From assembly GCF_000223905.1 (NCBI RefSeq), contig NC_015948.1, forward strand, positions 1,240,001-1,304,000: DNA of 64,000 bases. Direction: 5' to 3'. This stretch comes from Haloarcula hispanica ATCC 33960 (lineage in GTDB: Archaea > Halobacteriota > Halobacteria > Halobacteriales > Haloarculaceae). Each line of letters begins with the position of its first letter. Within the stretch, counting starts at the first letter, position 1. This document shows positions 42,368-51,782 of this stretch, in pieces. The notes under the pieces were generated by a model. It did no database searches. It worked only from the letters and a program-made list of their open reading frames with translations, and was not told the DNA's origin. Made by a program: the position numbers and the translations under genes.

Positions 42368-44815
42368 CTACTGGTGGTCGGCCCAGAACGAATCTAGTTG
42401 GCTCGCGAGGAAATCGGGTGTCATCCGGGTGAACTCCTCGCGCTCGCCAGCGGGCAGGTACTGATACACCGAATGGCGCGCGTCCGGCGTGTATCGGCGG
42501 CCGACTAGCGCCCGCACGCCGACCTCGTCGACACCGCGGATGACGCGACCGATGGCCTGGCGCGCGCGCCGCACGGCCGGCACTGTCAGGGCGTACTCGA
42601 AGGCGTTGTCCTCGCCGAAGGCGTCGCCGTATGCTCGCTGGACACCCCGGACGCGGGGCGACCCGATATTCACCAGCGGGATGCCCACGACGGCACAGGT
42701 CGATAGCTTCTCGCCGTCGTAGTCGACACCCTCCGTCAGCGTTCCGCGCGTCGACGTGACCATGACTTTCCCGTCGCCGCTGAAGAACTCGCGTTTCAGC
42801 CGTTCGGTCTCCTCGTTGCTCGATGACTCGTCCACGAGGACCGACTTCTCGACGGCCGCTTGCAGGTACGCGCCGGCCCATCGGGCCTCCCGGTAGTTCG
42901 GCATCGCTATCATCACATTTCCGGGTGAGCGACCCAGCGCGCGCAGCGCCTGGGCGTACTCATCACGCGTCGGGTTCCAGCTGTCACCGAGCGGCCGCAT
43001 CGTCTCGGGATCGCCGCGGTTGCGCGCGGTAAACGGCGTCGCATCGACGAGATACGACGCCCGGTTCTCGGACGGGAACGGCAGATCGTACGTGGTCGTG
43101 CGGACCGGTCGTCCGTCGCCGGAATCCTCGTCGGGGGCCGTCGACCCCGTCTCGGCCATCGAGTCCAGCCCGGAAACGCGGGTGAACACGTCCAGCGGCT
43201 CCAGCGTCGCGCTCATCAGGATACCGCCCCCGAGGTCGTCGAAGACGTTCCGCAGGGCCGTCGCGGGCATGCAGTTGTAACACAGCAGGCCCGGCGTGTA
43301 CACGGCCTGGTAGTCGGCGTCGAGGCTCTGCCCGTGATTGGGCGAGTGCTCCAGTTCGATCTCCCGGAGGAACGTCGCGTGGTCGCGCTCCCACCACTGC
43401 CCGGCCAGCACGCCGACGGCGGCACAGACCGGCTGGCGGGTCAGCCCGAGCTGGTCGATCGCGTCCTCGACGGCGGCCCCGACCTGGGACAGCGAGCGCC
43501 AGAGCGACCCGTCGTAGCCCTTGCGCTCGGCCCACTCGGTCAGTTCGTCCTGCTCGACCGTGTCGGGGTCCCGCAGCGGGATTTCGCGGTCGTGCTCCGG
43601 CAGGGTCGACGGGTCCGCACGCCACCCCTCGTGTTCGGCGTCGAGAAACGCCTCGACGCGGTCGTCGAGCCACCGCACGAGGTCATCGTAGAACTTCCGG
43701 GCCTGGTCGACTGCGTCCAGCGGGACCTCGCGGGCCGACAGTACCTCGCGGACCTGCGCCTTGTGGTCGGCGCTCTGCTGGGCGCGCTGGATGAGCGTCG
43801 TGCAGTCGTTGCGCGCCTGGACGATGGTCTGGCGACCCAGGCGGTCCGACAGGAGGTCCCGCACGCGCTCTTCGAGTCGGTGGGCCTCGTCGACGATGAC
43901 GAGCGTCTGGTCGTCGAGCACGTCCGACAGCAGGGGTCGAGAGCCCGGGTCGAACAGGTGGTTGTAGTTCCCGACGATCACGTCGGCCTCAGAAAGCATG
44001 ACGCTCATGACCCGGTGCGGGCAGGTCCCGCGCTCCGTCGCCGCCGGGAGGTAGTCGTCCATCGTTACGACGTGTTCCTCGCCGGCCGAGAAATCGACAG
44101 GCGACCCCTTGTTGCGGGCGTACCAATCGGCTTCGAACGGACAGTACAGCGGCGGGTCCGACCCGTCGGCCATCGACTCCGGGGCGGTCGGCTGGGCCTG
44201 TCGGTACGGCGAGTTCGCACCCGCTGTCGAGAGCGTGTTGTCGCCCAGCGTCGCCTGGTCGGCGGCGTCGGGACGCGCGGCCGCGGCGAGGTCCTGGCCC
44301 TTCCGCGGGTCCCACCACTGGTCGTCGTCAGTCTCACCGGCGATTGCGGCGTCCGCGACGGCTGCGCCGTCCGAGCGCCCGCCGTCCTCGACCAGCCGCG
44401 CCGTCGCCTCCCTGAGGTCCTCACAGCGGTCGTGCGTGCTCACGTCGTCGGGGAACTGCCCTTCACGACCGTACGGGCAGAGGTCGCGCTTGCCGACCAG
44501 CGAGATACCGTCGAAGGGCTCCTCTATTCCAGCGTTGAGCGTCCGAAGGTCGTCGACGAACTGCTGGAGCTGCTGTTTGACCGGGGTGACGACGACCATC
44601 CGTTCGTACAAATCCGTATCGCGGACCAGCGTCGCGCCGGCGGTGAGCGCGGCCATCGTCTTGCCGGTCCCGCAGGGCCCCTCCATCGCGAGAAAGCCGC
44701 GCGCCTTGCCCGCCTCGATGGCTCGTTCGACGGCGTCAGCCTGGTTCTCGTATGGCTCGTCGAAGCCGAAGTACGTGCGCCAGGACTCCGTACCCGTCGA
44801 GGCGGGGTCTGCCAT
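42368..44815 (-). CDS. XPD/Rad3-like ATP-dependent DNA helicase with Fe-S cysteines
   Basis: A superfamily 2 helicase of 815 residues moving 5' to 3' on DNA. Walker A is MEGPCGTGKT (residues 44-53), and the DEAH box is VIVDEAHRLEERV (309-312). The final motif QAIGRVIRGVDEVG contains the arginine finger. Four cysteines (113, 131, 225, 265) sit between the Walker A and DEAH boxes, fitting the XPD 4Fe-4S site, but a 90-residue acidic insert separates the second and third. Roles could be repair or replication-fork processing. It is alone on its strand with a small zinc-finger gene downstream. Confidence 0.88.
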   Translation of the reverse strand: MADPASTGTESWRTYFGFDEPYENQADAVERAIEAGKARGFLAMEGPCGTGKTMAALTAGATLVRDTDLYERMVVVTPVKQQLQQFVDDLRTLNAGIEEPFDGISLVGKRDLCPYGREGQFPDDVSTHDRCEDLREATARLVEDGGRSDGAAVADAAIAGETDDDQWWDPRKGQDLAAAARPDAADQATLGDNTLSTAGANSPYRQAQPTAPESMADGSDPPLYCPFEADWYARNKGSPVDFSAGEEHVVTMDDYLPAATERGTCPHRVMSVMLSEADVIVGNYNHLFDPGSRPLLSDVLDDQTLVIVDEAHRLEERVRDLLSDRLGRQTIVQARNDCTTLIQRAQQSADHKAQVREVLSAREVPLDAVDQARKFYDDLVRWLDDRVEAFLDAEHEGWRADPSTLPEHDREIPLRDPDTVEQDELTEWAERKGYDGSLWRSLSQVGAAVEDAIDQLGLTRQPVCAAVGVLAGQWWERDHATFLREIELEHSPNHGQSLDADYQAVYTPGLLCYNCMPATALRNVFDDLGGGILMSATLEPLDVFTRVSGLDSMAETGSTAPDEDSGDGRPVRTTTYDLPFPSENRASYLVDATPFTARNRGDPETMRPLGDSWNPTRDEYAQALRALGRSPGNVMIAMPNYREARWAGAYLQAAVEKSVLVDESSSNEETERLKREFFSGDGKVMVTSTRGTLTEGVDYDGEKLSTCAVVGIPLVNIGSPRVRGVQRAYGDAFGEDNAFEYALTVPAVRRARQAIGRVIRGVDEVGVRALVGRRYTPDARHSVYQYLPAGEREEFTRMTPDFLASQLDSFWADHQ

Positions 44816-44961
44816 TGGGCCGGGATTAGTCGTCCCGGTATTTGAACCGCGGGGTTCGAGTCCATCGCCGTCGCTCCCGCTCTGTGTGAACAGTGTCGAG
44901 ACCGCAATGAACGGAAAAACGGGCAGTGACTGACCGCCGCCCAGTCACTAGCACCGAGCCG

Positions 44962-45522
44962 TTAGTCCAGCAGGCCGAGATCGCTGAGTCGCTCGACGAT
45001 AGTGTCGACGGCTTCCTCCGCGTCCTCCTTTCGCTTCCCGCCGGTGACGACGAGCTTCCCCGAACCGAACAGCAGCGCGACCACGTCGGGCTCGTCCAGT
45101 CGGTAGACGAGGCCCGGGAACTGCTCCGGCTCGTACTCGATGTTCTCGAGGCCGAGGCCGATTGCGATGGCGTTGAGGTTGAGCGAACTCCCGAGGTCCG
45201 CGGAACTGACGATGTTCTGGACGACGATTTCGGGGTCGTCGTCGACCTGGATGTTCAGGTCGCGGAGTTTGTCGAAGACGATACGCAGGCTCTGGTGGAC
45301 GTCGTCCGTGGATTTCGCACCCGTGCAGACGATCTTGCCCGACCGGAAGATGAGCGCGGCGGATTTGGGGTCCTGTGTCCGATAGACGAGGCCCGGGAAC
45401 TGCTCGGGGTCGTAGTCGGCCCCCTCCAGGTCCATCGCGACGCTCTCAAGGTCGAGTTCTTGTCCGATACCGGTCGAAGCAACGACATTTTCGATGTCAA
45501 TGCTCTCTTTTGGGTCGACCAT
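44962..45522 (-). CDS. tbp: TATA-box binding protein
   Basis: General transcription factor that bends promoter DNA and recruits TFB, 186 residues. The two-fold repeat is clear: IENVVASTGIGQELDLESVA with FPGLVYRTQDPKSAALIF, and VQNIVSSADLGSSLNLNAIA with FPGLVYRLDEPDVVALLF. Two K-x-V-x-T-G stretches occur (KIVCTGAKS and KLVVTGGKR). Haloarchaea often have several TBPs; this one has no tail and average acidity, so it may be the main one. It is preceded by a strong AT-rich promoter of its own. Confidence 0.95.
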   Translation of the reverse strand: MVDPKESIDIENVVASTGIGQELDLESVAMDLEGADYDPEQFPGLVYRTQDPKSAALIFRSGKIVCTGAKSTDDVHQSLRIVFDKLRDLNIQVDDDPEIVVQNIVSSADLGSSLNLNAIAIGLGLENIEYEPEQFPGLVYRLDEPDVVALLFGSGKLVVTGGKRKEDAEEAVDTIVERLSDLGLLD

Positions 45523-45540
45523 ATAGTGTTTTAAATACCG

Positions 45541-45559
45541 GATTTAAATCATATAAACG
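45541..45559 (-). promoter_or_regulatory. TATA element of the tbp gene
   Basis: The palindrome GATTTAAATC at 45541-45550 sits about 24 bases before the ATG at 45522, followed by ATATAAA further upstream. TBP may bind its own promoter here, suggesting self-control, though that is inference. Confidence 0.45.
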
Positions 45560-45725
45560 TTTGTGATGCTGTGATTACTAGTCGTTCTTCGACCTCTACC
45601 GCGTCCGACAGATTCCATTCAAGTAGGGGCACGTCGGCCGAGCGACCCGCTGTGACTGTTTGTTCCGGCCCTGTAAGGACTGCCAGCCCGGCGGTCACTG
45701 GGCCGCTGAAAACGGAACTGTTCCG

Positions 45726-46166
45726 CTATACGGTCCGTCCGTCGTTGTCGACGACGCTCGCAAACGCCACGTTCTCCTGTACGGTCTCGATCTCGACGGT
45801 CGGCGAGTCGCCCGGTTCGCCGTCGGGGACGATGACGACGTAGCCCCGCTCGACCTTGGCGATGCCGTCGCCCTGGTCGCCCAGCGATTCGATGGTGACG
45901 TTTCGGATCTCGCCCTCGTCGACCGGTGGTTGCGGGACGCCGGTGTCGGCTCGCTCCGGGTCGGTATCCTGTGTGGGCGTCTGTGGCTGGGCTGGCGCCG
46001 ACGAACCGGCATCGACCTGTGATAGCAGACCGACGCGGTAAGTCTCGCCCGGCGAAATCGCGCCGTGGGACACTTCGCTTTTCGGAATCTCGACAATATA
46101 TCGGTCCCCGTCAGTCTCTACTCGCGCACTGAACAATGTACTGAGTGCATCTGGAACTTCGACCAT
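45726..46166 (-). CDS. TRAM-domain RNA-binding protein
   Basis: A 146-residue protein whose last 65 residues are a TRAM beta-barrel (IRNVTIESLGDQGDGIAKVE, then GYVVIVPDGEPGDSPTVEIE). TRAM domains bind RNA and in archaea include small cold-shock-like chaperones and domains of tRNA modification enzymes. The N-terminal 50 residues form another small beta domain (ALSTLFSARVETDGDRYIVE), linked by a Pro/Asp-rich stretch. The role could be RNA chaperoning. It stands alone downstream of the mct gene on the same strand. Confidence 0.85.
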   Translation of the reverse strand: MVEVPDALSTLFSARVETDGDRYIVEIPKSEVSHGAISPGETYRVGLLSQVDAGSSAPAQPQTPTQDTDPERADTGVPQPPVDEGEIRNVTIESLGDQGDGIAKVERGYVVIVPDGEPGDSPTVEIETVQENVAFASVVDNDGRTV

Positions 46167-46236
46167 AGCCTATTCTACGGCTCATGATAGATAATGGTCC
46201 TGCCCTGATGTGGTGAAAATTGCCGGCAGTTGGCGA

Positions 46237-47427
46237 TCAGTCGTCGCTTTCGACGCGATTGGTGCCCGTACCGACCCCGGCCTCGTCAAGCAGTTCCGCC
46301 CTGTGCTCGTCTAGCAGCGGCGCGCGACCACCGGGCGAGGGCATGGTTTCGGTCATCTTTATCGGACTGCCGGCGATGGTTATCTGTTCGTCGGCGCCGG
46401 GCTGGTCGACATCGGTGAGCATCTCCCGGTCGTGGATGTGGGGGTCGTCGAAGATGTCGGCGGTGTTCTGGACCGGCGCGGCCGGCACGCGCCCTTCGAG
46501 CAGGTCGAGGAGCGTCTCCGAGTCGATGGTAGCCGTCCAGTCGGCGATTTCGCGGCGCAGGGACTCGCGGTTCGCGATCCGACTGCCGGCGTCGGGGTAG
46601 TCCGCGGCGAGGTCCGGACGCTCCATCGCCTCGCACAGCGTCTCCCAGTGGCCGTCGGCAAACGCCGCGATGACGACGTGGCCGTCGGCGGCCTCGAAGG
46701 AGTCGTACGGGAACAGCGTCGGGTGAGAGTTCCCCTGCCGGGTCGGCGACTCGCCGTCACAGGAGTACTGGTACACCGTTCGCTCACACAGCGACACCAT
46801 CGAGTCGTACATCGCCGTATCGACGTACTGCCCCTCGCCAGTGCGTTCGCGGTGATGCACGGCCGCGAGGATACCGACGGCGTTCAGCACGGCAGTGAAG
46901 AGGTCGCCGACGCCGGGGCCGACCTTCGTCGGCGGGCCGTCCGACTGCCCCGTGATTTCCATGACCCCGCCCAGCGCCTGCGCGATGAGGTCGAACGAGG
47001 GCTGGCCCTGCCGGTGGGTTTCGCCCGTCCGCGGGTCGCCAAAGCCCCGGATGGAGGAGTAGATGAGGTCCGGGTTGTGTTCCCGCAGCGTCTCGTAGCC
47101 GCAGTCGAACTTCTCCATCGTGCCAGCCTTGAAGTTCTCGACCACCACGTCTGCGCGCTCAACGAGCGAAAGGAACGCCTCGCGATCTTCATCGGTCCCC
47201 AGATCGAGTTCGAGCGAGCGTTTCCCGCGGTTGACGCTCTGGAAGTAGCCGCCGTAGGCTTCTTCGTCACCGTCGCTCACGAACGGCGGGTTCGACCTGA
47301 TGAGGTCGCCGCCGGGGCGTTCGACCTTTACCACGTCCGCGCCCATGTCTGCGAGCAACATCGTACAGTACGGTCCGGCGAGGACCTGTGTCAGGTCGAG
47401 CACACGCAAGTCGTCAAGCGCACCCAT
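46237..47427 (-). CDS. mct: Succinyl-CoA:mesaconate CoA-transferase (CaiB/BaiF family)
   Basis: Class III CoA-transferase, 396 residues. In the methylaspartate cycle it moves CoA from succinyl-CoA to mesaconate, giving mesaconyl-CoA. Family marks: RVLDLTQVLAGPYCTMLLAD at the start, SVNRGKRSLELDLG, and QSDGPPTKVGPGVGDLFTAV; the catalytic Asp lies in VDTAMYDSMVSLCERT. It is divergent from mamA, sharing a short promoter region. A TATA-like GGTTTATG centred near 47455 lies about 27 bases before the ATG at 47427, supporting leaderless start. The specific substrate assignment rests on the neighbouring genes. Confidence 0.88.
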   Translation of the reverse strand: MGALDDLRVLDLTQVLAGPYCTMLLADMGADVVKVERPGGDLIRSNPPFVSDGDEEAYGGYFQSVNRGKRSLELDLGTDEDREAFLSLVERADVVVENFKAGTMEKFDCGYETLREHNPDLIYSSIRGFGDPRTGETHRQGQPSFDLIAQALGGVMEITGQSDGPPTKVGPGVGDLFTAVLNAVGILAAVHHRERTGEGQYVDTAMYDSMVSLCERTVYQYSCDGESPTRQGNSHPTLFPYDSFEAADGHVVIAAFADGHWETLCEAMERPDLAADYPDAGSRIANRESLRREIADWTATIDSETLLDLLEGRVPAAPVQNTADIFDDPHIHDREMLTDVDQPGADEQITIAGSPIKMTETMPSPGGRAPLLDEHRAELLDEAGVGTGTNRVESDD

Positions 47428-47451
47428 GGGAAAACCACGACGGGGCGGCCG

Positions 47452-47520
47452 CATAAACCTTCTTGAATGTCCGTTATAAATTCCTTAAGGCCATATTATC
47501 ATGAAAGACCATTAGGTTTA
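47452..47520. promoter_or_regulatory. Divergent promoter region of mct and the mam operon
   Basis: The 106-base gap holds GGTTTAT elements pointing away from each other: one on the minus strand at 47452-47459 for mct, one on the plus strand at 47514-47520 for mamA. A perfect palindrome CCTTAAGG lies between them at 47483-47490. The symmetric layout suggests joint control of both units, as expected for genes used together when acetyl-CoA is the carbon source. Confidence 0.45.
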
Positions 47521-47533
47521 TCACTACCCGCCG

Positions 47534-47989
47534 ATGACGGGGAAGTACATGCCCCGGACCGTTATCCTCGGCGTGATTGGCTCCGACGCGCACGTCGTCG
47601 GCATCACGATTCTAGAGCAGGCGCTCTCGGCCGCAGGCTTCGAGGTCATTAACCTCGGTGTCCAGACCGCACAGGACGAGTTCGTCTCCGCCGCGAAATC
47701 TCATGACGCCGAGGCAGTACTGGTATCCTCGCTGTACGGGCACGCCCGCCAGGACTGCGAGGGGCTGCACGACGAGCTCGACGACGCTGGGCTCGACGTG
47801 CTCACGTACGTCGGTGGGAACCTCGCCGTCGGACAGTCCGACTTCGAGGAGACGCAGGCGACCTTCCGACAGATGGGTTTCGACCGCGTCTTCGACGCGG
47901 AGACGGACCCGGAGGAGGCAATCGAGATGCTCCGCGAAGACCTGCAACTGACGACAACAGAGGCGGAGCAGATCAGGGTTGACGGGTGA
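47534..47989 (+). CDS. mamA: Methylaspartate (glutamate) mutase, cobalamin-binding subunit S
   Basis: The B12-carrying subunit of glutamate mutase, 151 residues, which with MamB isomerises L-glutamate to (2S,3S)-3-methylaspartate. The cobalamin motif D-x-H-x-x-G is GSDAHVVGITIL (Asp18, His20, Gly23). The rest is a typical Rossmann-like B12 domain (AEAVLVSSLYGHARQDCEGL, LTYVGGNLAVGQ). The ATG at 47534 gives an extra five residues. A TATA box at 47514-47520 would put the message start near 47545, so the ATG at 47549 (MPRTVILG) may be the real one. It overlaps or abuts mamB by 4 bases. Confidence 0.92.
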   Translation: MTGKYMPRTVILGVIGSDAHVVGITILEQALSAAGFEVINLGVQTAQDEFVSAAKSHDAEAVLVSSLYGHARQDCEGLHDELDDAGLDVLTYVGGNLAVGQSDFEETQATFRQMGFDRVFDAETDPEEAIEMLREDLQLTTTEAEQIRVDG

Positions 47990-49455
47990 CTATGCCAACT
48001 GACGAGCGACTCAGCGACGACCAGCTACAGCGCATCGCAAACGACCTCAGAGACAACTGGCACACGGGCCGGGAAGTCGACTTCGAGGAGGCCATTGCCT
48101 TCCACGAGTCGCTGCCGGCCTCGAAGCAGTTCGCCACGGTGCTGGAGTCGGCTGACCAGCCGCTCCTCCAGCCGCGAGCGGGCGTCCCTTGCCTCGAAGA
48201 ACAGATCGACCTGCTGCGGTATCTACAGGACGAGGGCGGTGCGGACCTCCTGCCGACGACCATCGACTCGTACACGCGTGACAACGAGTACGAGAAGGCC
48301 GAGGAGGGACTGGCCGCCTCCCGCGGCAGCGACGAGAACGAACTGAACGGCTTCCCCGCGGTGAACCACGGCGTCGAAGACTGCCGGCGGCTCATCCGGG
48401 CGCTCGACGCACCGGTCGAGGTCCGGCACGGCACGCCTGACGCCCGGCTACTGGCGATGGTCACGCTTGCCGGCGGCTTCCAGAGCTTCGAGGGCGGGCC
48501 GATTTCATACAACATTCCGTACACGAAGCGGCACGACCTCGCGACGACTATCGAGCACTGGCAGTTCGTCGACCGGCTCTGTGGGGCCTACACCGAGCGT
48601 GGCGTGACAATCAACCGCGAACCGTTCGGCCCGCTGACGGGCACGCTCGTCCCACCGAGCATCGCCATCGCGGTGATGCTCGTCGAAGGCGAGCTTGCTG
48701 CGACACAGGGCGTCCGGTCGCTCACGCTGGGCTACGGGCAGGTCGGAAACCTCGTGCAGGACGTGGCGGCGCTGCGCGCCCTGCGGAAGCTCGGTAACGA
48801 GTACCTCCGCGACGAGGTGACCGTCACGACCGTCTTCCACGAGTGGATGGGCGGCTTCCCGCCGGACGAGGCCCGCGCTAACGGCGTCATCAGTCTCGGC
48901 GGCGCGACGGCAGCCGTCGCCCAGCCGGACAAAGTCATCACGAAGTCCGCCCAGGAGTTCCAGGGCGTGCCGACGAAGGAGGCCAACGCGGCCGGGTTGC
49001 GGACGACGAGACAGCTTATCGATATGATGATCGAACAGGACATCGACCTCGGGGGTATCGACGAGGAACAGGCGCTCATCGAGCGGGAGACACGGGCGCT
49101 GATGGACGCGATCTACGACGCCGGCGACGGCGACGTGGCACGGGGGGTCATCAACGCCTTCGACAGCGGCGCGCTGGATGTTCCCTTTGCGCCCAGCGAC
49201 GCCGCCAAGGGCGCGGTGCTGCCGGCCAGAGACGACGACGGCCGGGTCCGCATCTTCGAGTTCGCGGACCTCGCGCTCCCGGACGACATCAAGGAGATCC
49301 ACGCCGCGCGGCTCGGCGAGCGGGCCGAGACCGAAGGCCGCGACCAGTCGTTCCGGATGGTCGCCGACGACGTGGACGCTATCAGCGACGGGAAGCTCAT
49401 CGGGCGTCCAACCGGCGACAACAGCCCCGCGGGAGGTGCCAGCGATGCGGATTGA
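47986..49455 (+). CDS. mamB: Methylaspartate (glutamate) mutase, catalytic subunit E
   Basis: Catalytic TIM-barrel subunit of glutamate mutase, 489 residues from a GTG at 47986 whose first bases overlap the mamA stop; an ATG two codons later is the other choice. Conserved stretches include RAGVPCLEEQIDLLRYLQDE, LPTTIDSYTRDNEYEKAEEG and QTLTLGYGQ-like SLTLGYGQVGNLVQDVAALR. These bind adenosylcobalamin and glutamate. It works with MamA in the first committed step of the methylaspartate cycle. It overlaps the mal start by 11 bases. Confidence 0.93.
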   Translation: MTMPTDERLSDDQLQRIANDLRDNWHTGREVDFEEAIAFHESLPASKQFATVLESADQPLLQPRAGVPCLEEQIDLLRYLQDEGGADLLPTTIDSYTRDNEYEKAEEGLAASRGSDENELNGFPAVNHGVEDCRRLIRALDAPVEVRHGTPDARLLAMVTLAGGFQSFEGGPISYNIPYTKRHDLATTIEHWQFVDRLCGAYTERGVTINREPFGPLTGTLVPPSIAIAVMLVEGELAATQGVRSLTLGYGQVGNLVQDVAALRALRKLGNEYLRDEVTVTTVFHEWMGGFPPDEARANGVISLGGATAAVAQPDKVITKSAQEFQGVPTKEANAAGLRTTRQLIDMMIEQDIDLGGIDEEQALIERETRALMDAIYDAGDGDVARGVINAFDSGALDVPFAPSDAAKGAVLPARDDDGRVRIFEFADLALPDDIKEIHAARLGERAETEGRDQSFRMVADDVDAISDGKLIGRPTGDNSPAGGASDAD

Positions 49456-50713
49456 AGACGTTCGAACGGTTCCGGGCCTCTCGGGGTTCTTCTTCGACGA
49501 CCAGCAGGCCATCAAGGACGGGGCGACCCAGAGCGGGTTCGCCTACGACGGCCAGCCGGTCACGGAGGGGTTCGACCGCATCCGCGAGGCAGGCGAGGCG
49601 CTCATCGTGGAAATCGAACTCGCTGACGGCTCAATCGCGACCGGTGACTGCGCCGCGGTCCAGTACTCCGGGGCCGGCGGCCGCGACCCGCTGTTCCGGG
49701 CTGAGAAGTACCGCCCAGTCGTCGAGGGCCCCGTCGCCGACGCGCTCCGTGGACAGGACGCGACGCAGTTCGGGGCCAACGCGACGATGCTTGAGGAGAT
49801 GGACGCACAGCGGTCGGGCGGCGACCAGCTCCACACCGCGGTCCGCTACGGCGTTTCGCAGGCGCTGTTGAACGCCGCCGCGCAAGCGCGGGGAGTGACG
49901 CCGACGGACGTGCTCGCAGACACCTACGACACCGAGCCGGCGACCTCGCCGGTCCCGGTGTTCGGGCAATCGGGCGACGAGCGCCGTATCAACGCCGAGA
50001 AGATGCTCATCAAGGGCGTTCCGGTCCTGCCCCACGGCCTGTTCAACAGCGTCGAGAAGGTCGGCGAGAACGGCGAGGGGCTGCGCGACTACCTCGCCTG
50101 GCTCTCGGACCGGGCCACAGCGCTCGGGCCGGAGCCGTACTCGCCGCGCTTCCACGTCGACGTGTACGGCATCCTCGGGAAGGTGTTCGGGCCGCCGTAC
50201 GACCGGACCGAAGTTACCGACTACTTCGAAACGCTGCGGGAGGCTGCCGCGCCGTACCCCCTCCAGGTCGAGGGGCCAATGGACGCTGGCGGCCGGCAGG
50301 CACAGATAACCGCGATGGCCGAACTCCGCGAGGGACTGGCCGACGCCGGCGTCGACGTGGATATCGTCGCCGACGAGTGGTGCAACACCTTCGAGGACGT
50401 GCAGGCGTTCGTCGACGCGGAAGCGGCCGACTTGGTCCAGATTAAGACGCCGGACCTCGGCGGTATCCAGCGCTCGGCCGAAGCGGTGCTGTACTGCGAG
50501 GGCACGGACACCCGCGCCTACGTCGGCGGGACCTGTAACGAGACAGTGACCTCCGCGCGGGCCTGTGCCCACGTCGCGCTGGCGACCGACGCCGCGCAGG
50601 TGCTGGCGAAACCGGGCATGGGCTTCGACGAAGGGTTCATGGTCGTCACGAACGAGATGCGGCGGGCGCTTGCCAGACGAGACGCCGCCCGGGAGGTGCC
50701 GGCCGATGACTGA
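49445..50713 (+). CDS. mal: Methylaspartate ammonia-lyase
   Basis: An enolase-superfamily enzyme of 422 residues that removes ammonia from 3-methylaspartate to give mesaconate. Lys334 in LVQIKTPDLGG and His197 in VLPHGLFNSVE correspond to the catalytic Lys331 and His194 of the Clostridium enzyme. Metal-binding acidic residues are in FHVDVYGILG, VEGPMDAGGR and DIVADEWCNT. The ATG at 49445 overlaps the mamB end. The ammonia released here must be re-fixed, for example by glutamate dehydrogenase elsewhere. The gene overlaps mch by 8 bases. Confidence 0.95.
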   Translation: MRIEDVRTVPGLSGFFFDDQQAIKDGATQSGFAYDGQPVTEGFDRIREAGEALIVEIELADGSIATGDCAAVQYSGAGGRDPLFRAEKYRPVVEGPVADALRGQDATQFGANATMLEEMDAQRSGGDQLHTAVRYGVSQALLNAAAQARGVTPTDVLADTYDTEPATSPVPVFGQSGDERRINAEKMLIKGVPVLPHGLFNSVEKVGENGEGLRDYLAWLSDRATALGPEPYSPRFHVDVYGILGKVFGPPYDRTEVTDYFETLREAAAPYPLQVEGPMDAGGRQAQITAMAELREGLADAGVDVDIVADEWCNTFEDVQAFVDAEAADLVQIKTPDLGGIQRSAEAVLYCEGTDTRAYVGGTCNETVTSARACAHVALATDAAQVLAKPGMGFDEGFMVVTNEMRRALARRDAAREVPADD

Positions 50714-51782
50714 CTGGACCGATCCCGACGCGCTGGACCTCTCGGACGGCGAGACGTTCGACTCGCTGCTTGACCGGGCCGATACCAGGGAGAAGGGCCA
50801 CTTCTTCGAGTTCTTCGCGGAGGGCGACGAACTCGCTCACGACCCCGGCCTCCGACTCTCCCATCACGGCAGCGAGCAGTGGATGGGCCAGACGCTCAAC
50901 CACGACCCGGCGTACTGGCGGGCCGACACCGCACAAGAGCGTGGCTTCGAGGAGCGCCCGGTTCACCCGGACTACCTGCTGGCGTGCGTGATGGGCATCA
51001 CCGTCGAGGACCTCTCGGAGAAGGGCGGCTACTTCCTCGGCCGAGACGACGTGGAGTTCCACCAGCCCGCGACGGCCGGGACGCCGCTGTCGGTCACCTC
51101 GACCGTCGTCGACACCCGAACGTCCTCCTCCCGGCCGAAGTACGGCATCGTCACCTGGGAGACGGAGGGTCGGGACCGCGAGACTGGCGAGACGCTGGTC
51201 TCCTACCGGCGAACGAATATGATTCCGCGCCGCGAGCCTGCGGCGACCGACGGCGGCGCTGTCGGCGAACAGGACGAGGGCGGACCGGCAATGCCTGACA
51301 CTCTCCTCTCGCCCGACGGCGAACGTTTCGGGGATTTCCAAGCGGCACTCGACACCGCCCGCGAGGAGAACGCCGCCGTCGCCTACCGCCACGAACGCGG
51401 GCGGACGATGGACGACCAGCTGGTCGCCGGCCTGCCGCTTTCGACGCTCAACACCGCTCGCCAGCACCACAACCGCGACGAGATGGCCGACTCGCCGTCG
51501 GGCGACATCGTCGCCTACGGCGACGTGACCCGCTCGATTGCGCTGGCCCACGCCCGCTCGGACGAGGCGACTTACCGCGAACAGCGGTTTGCTGACGAGC
51601 GGTTCCACGATTTCGTCACGCTGGGCGACACCGTCTACGGCTTCACCCGCGTCCTCGACTGCGACCCAGACGCCGGGCCGGAACGAGCCGGCGCGGTCAC
51701 GTTCGAACACGTCGCGTTCAATCAGGAGCAGACCCCGGTCTACTCGGGCCGGCGAACCGCACACATTCAGCGACACCAATGA
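50706..51782 (+). CDS. mch: Mesaconyl-CoA hydratase (MaoC-like)
   Basis: Adds water to mesaconyl-CoA to give beta-methylmalyl-CoA. The 358-residue protein has two hot-dog halves. The first has GLRLSHHGSEQWMGQTLNHD, RPVHPDYLLACVMGITVEDL and VEFHQPATAGTPLSVTSTVV; the second ends with VTFEHVAFNQEQTPVYSGRR. The start is an ATG overlapping the end of mal. Its neighbours before and after in the pathway are adjacent, which makes the substrate call firm. It also overlaps mcl by four bases (ATGA). Confidence 0.92.
   Translation: MTDWTDPDALDLSDGETFDSLLDRADTREKGHFFEFFAEGDELAHDPGLRLSHHGSEQWMGQTLNHDPAYWRADTAQERGFEERPVHPDYLLACVMGITVEDLSEKGGYFLGRDDVEFHQPATAGTPLSVTSTVVDTRTSSSRPKYGIVTWETEGRDRETGETLVSYRRTNMIPRREPAATDGGAVGEQDEGGPAMPDTLLSPDGERFGDFQAALDTAREENAAVAYRHERGRTMDDQLVAGLPLSTLNTARQHHNRDEMADSPSGDIVAYGDVTRSIALAHARSDEATYREQRFADERFHDFVTLGDTVYGFTRVLDCDPDAGPERAGAVTFEHVAFNQEQTPVYSGRRTAHIQRHQ

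Noticed and set aside
44840-44870. GGTTCGAGTCC, resembling a tRNA T-loop
   Set aside because: The bases on either side do not pair into a T-stem and no acceptor stem can be formed around it.
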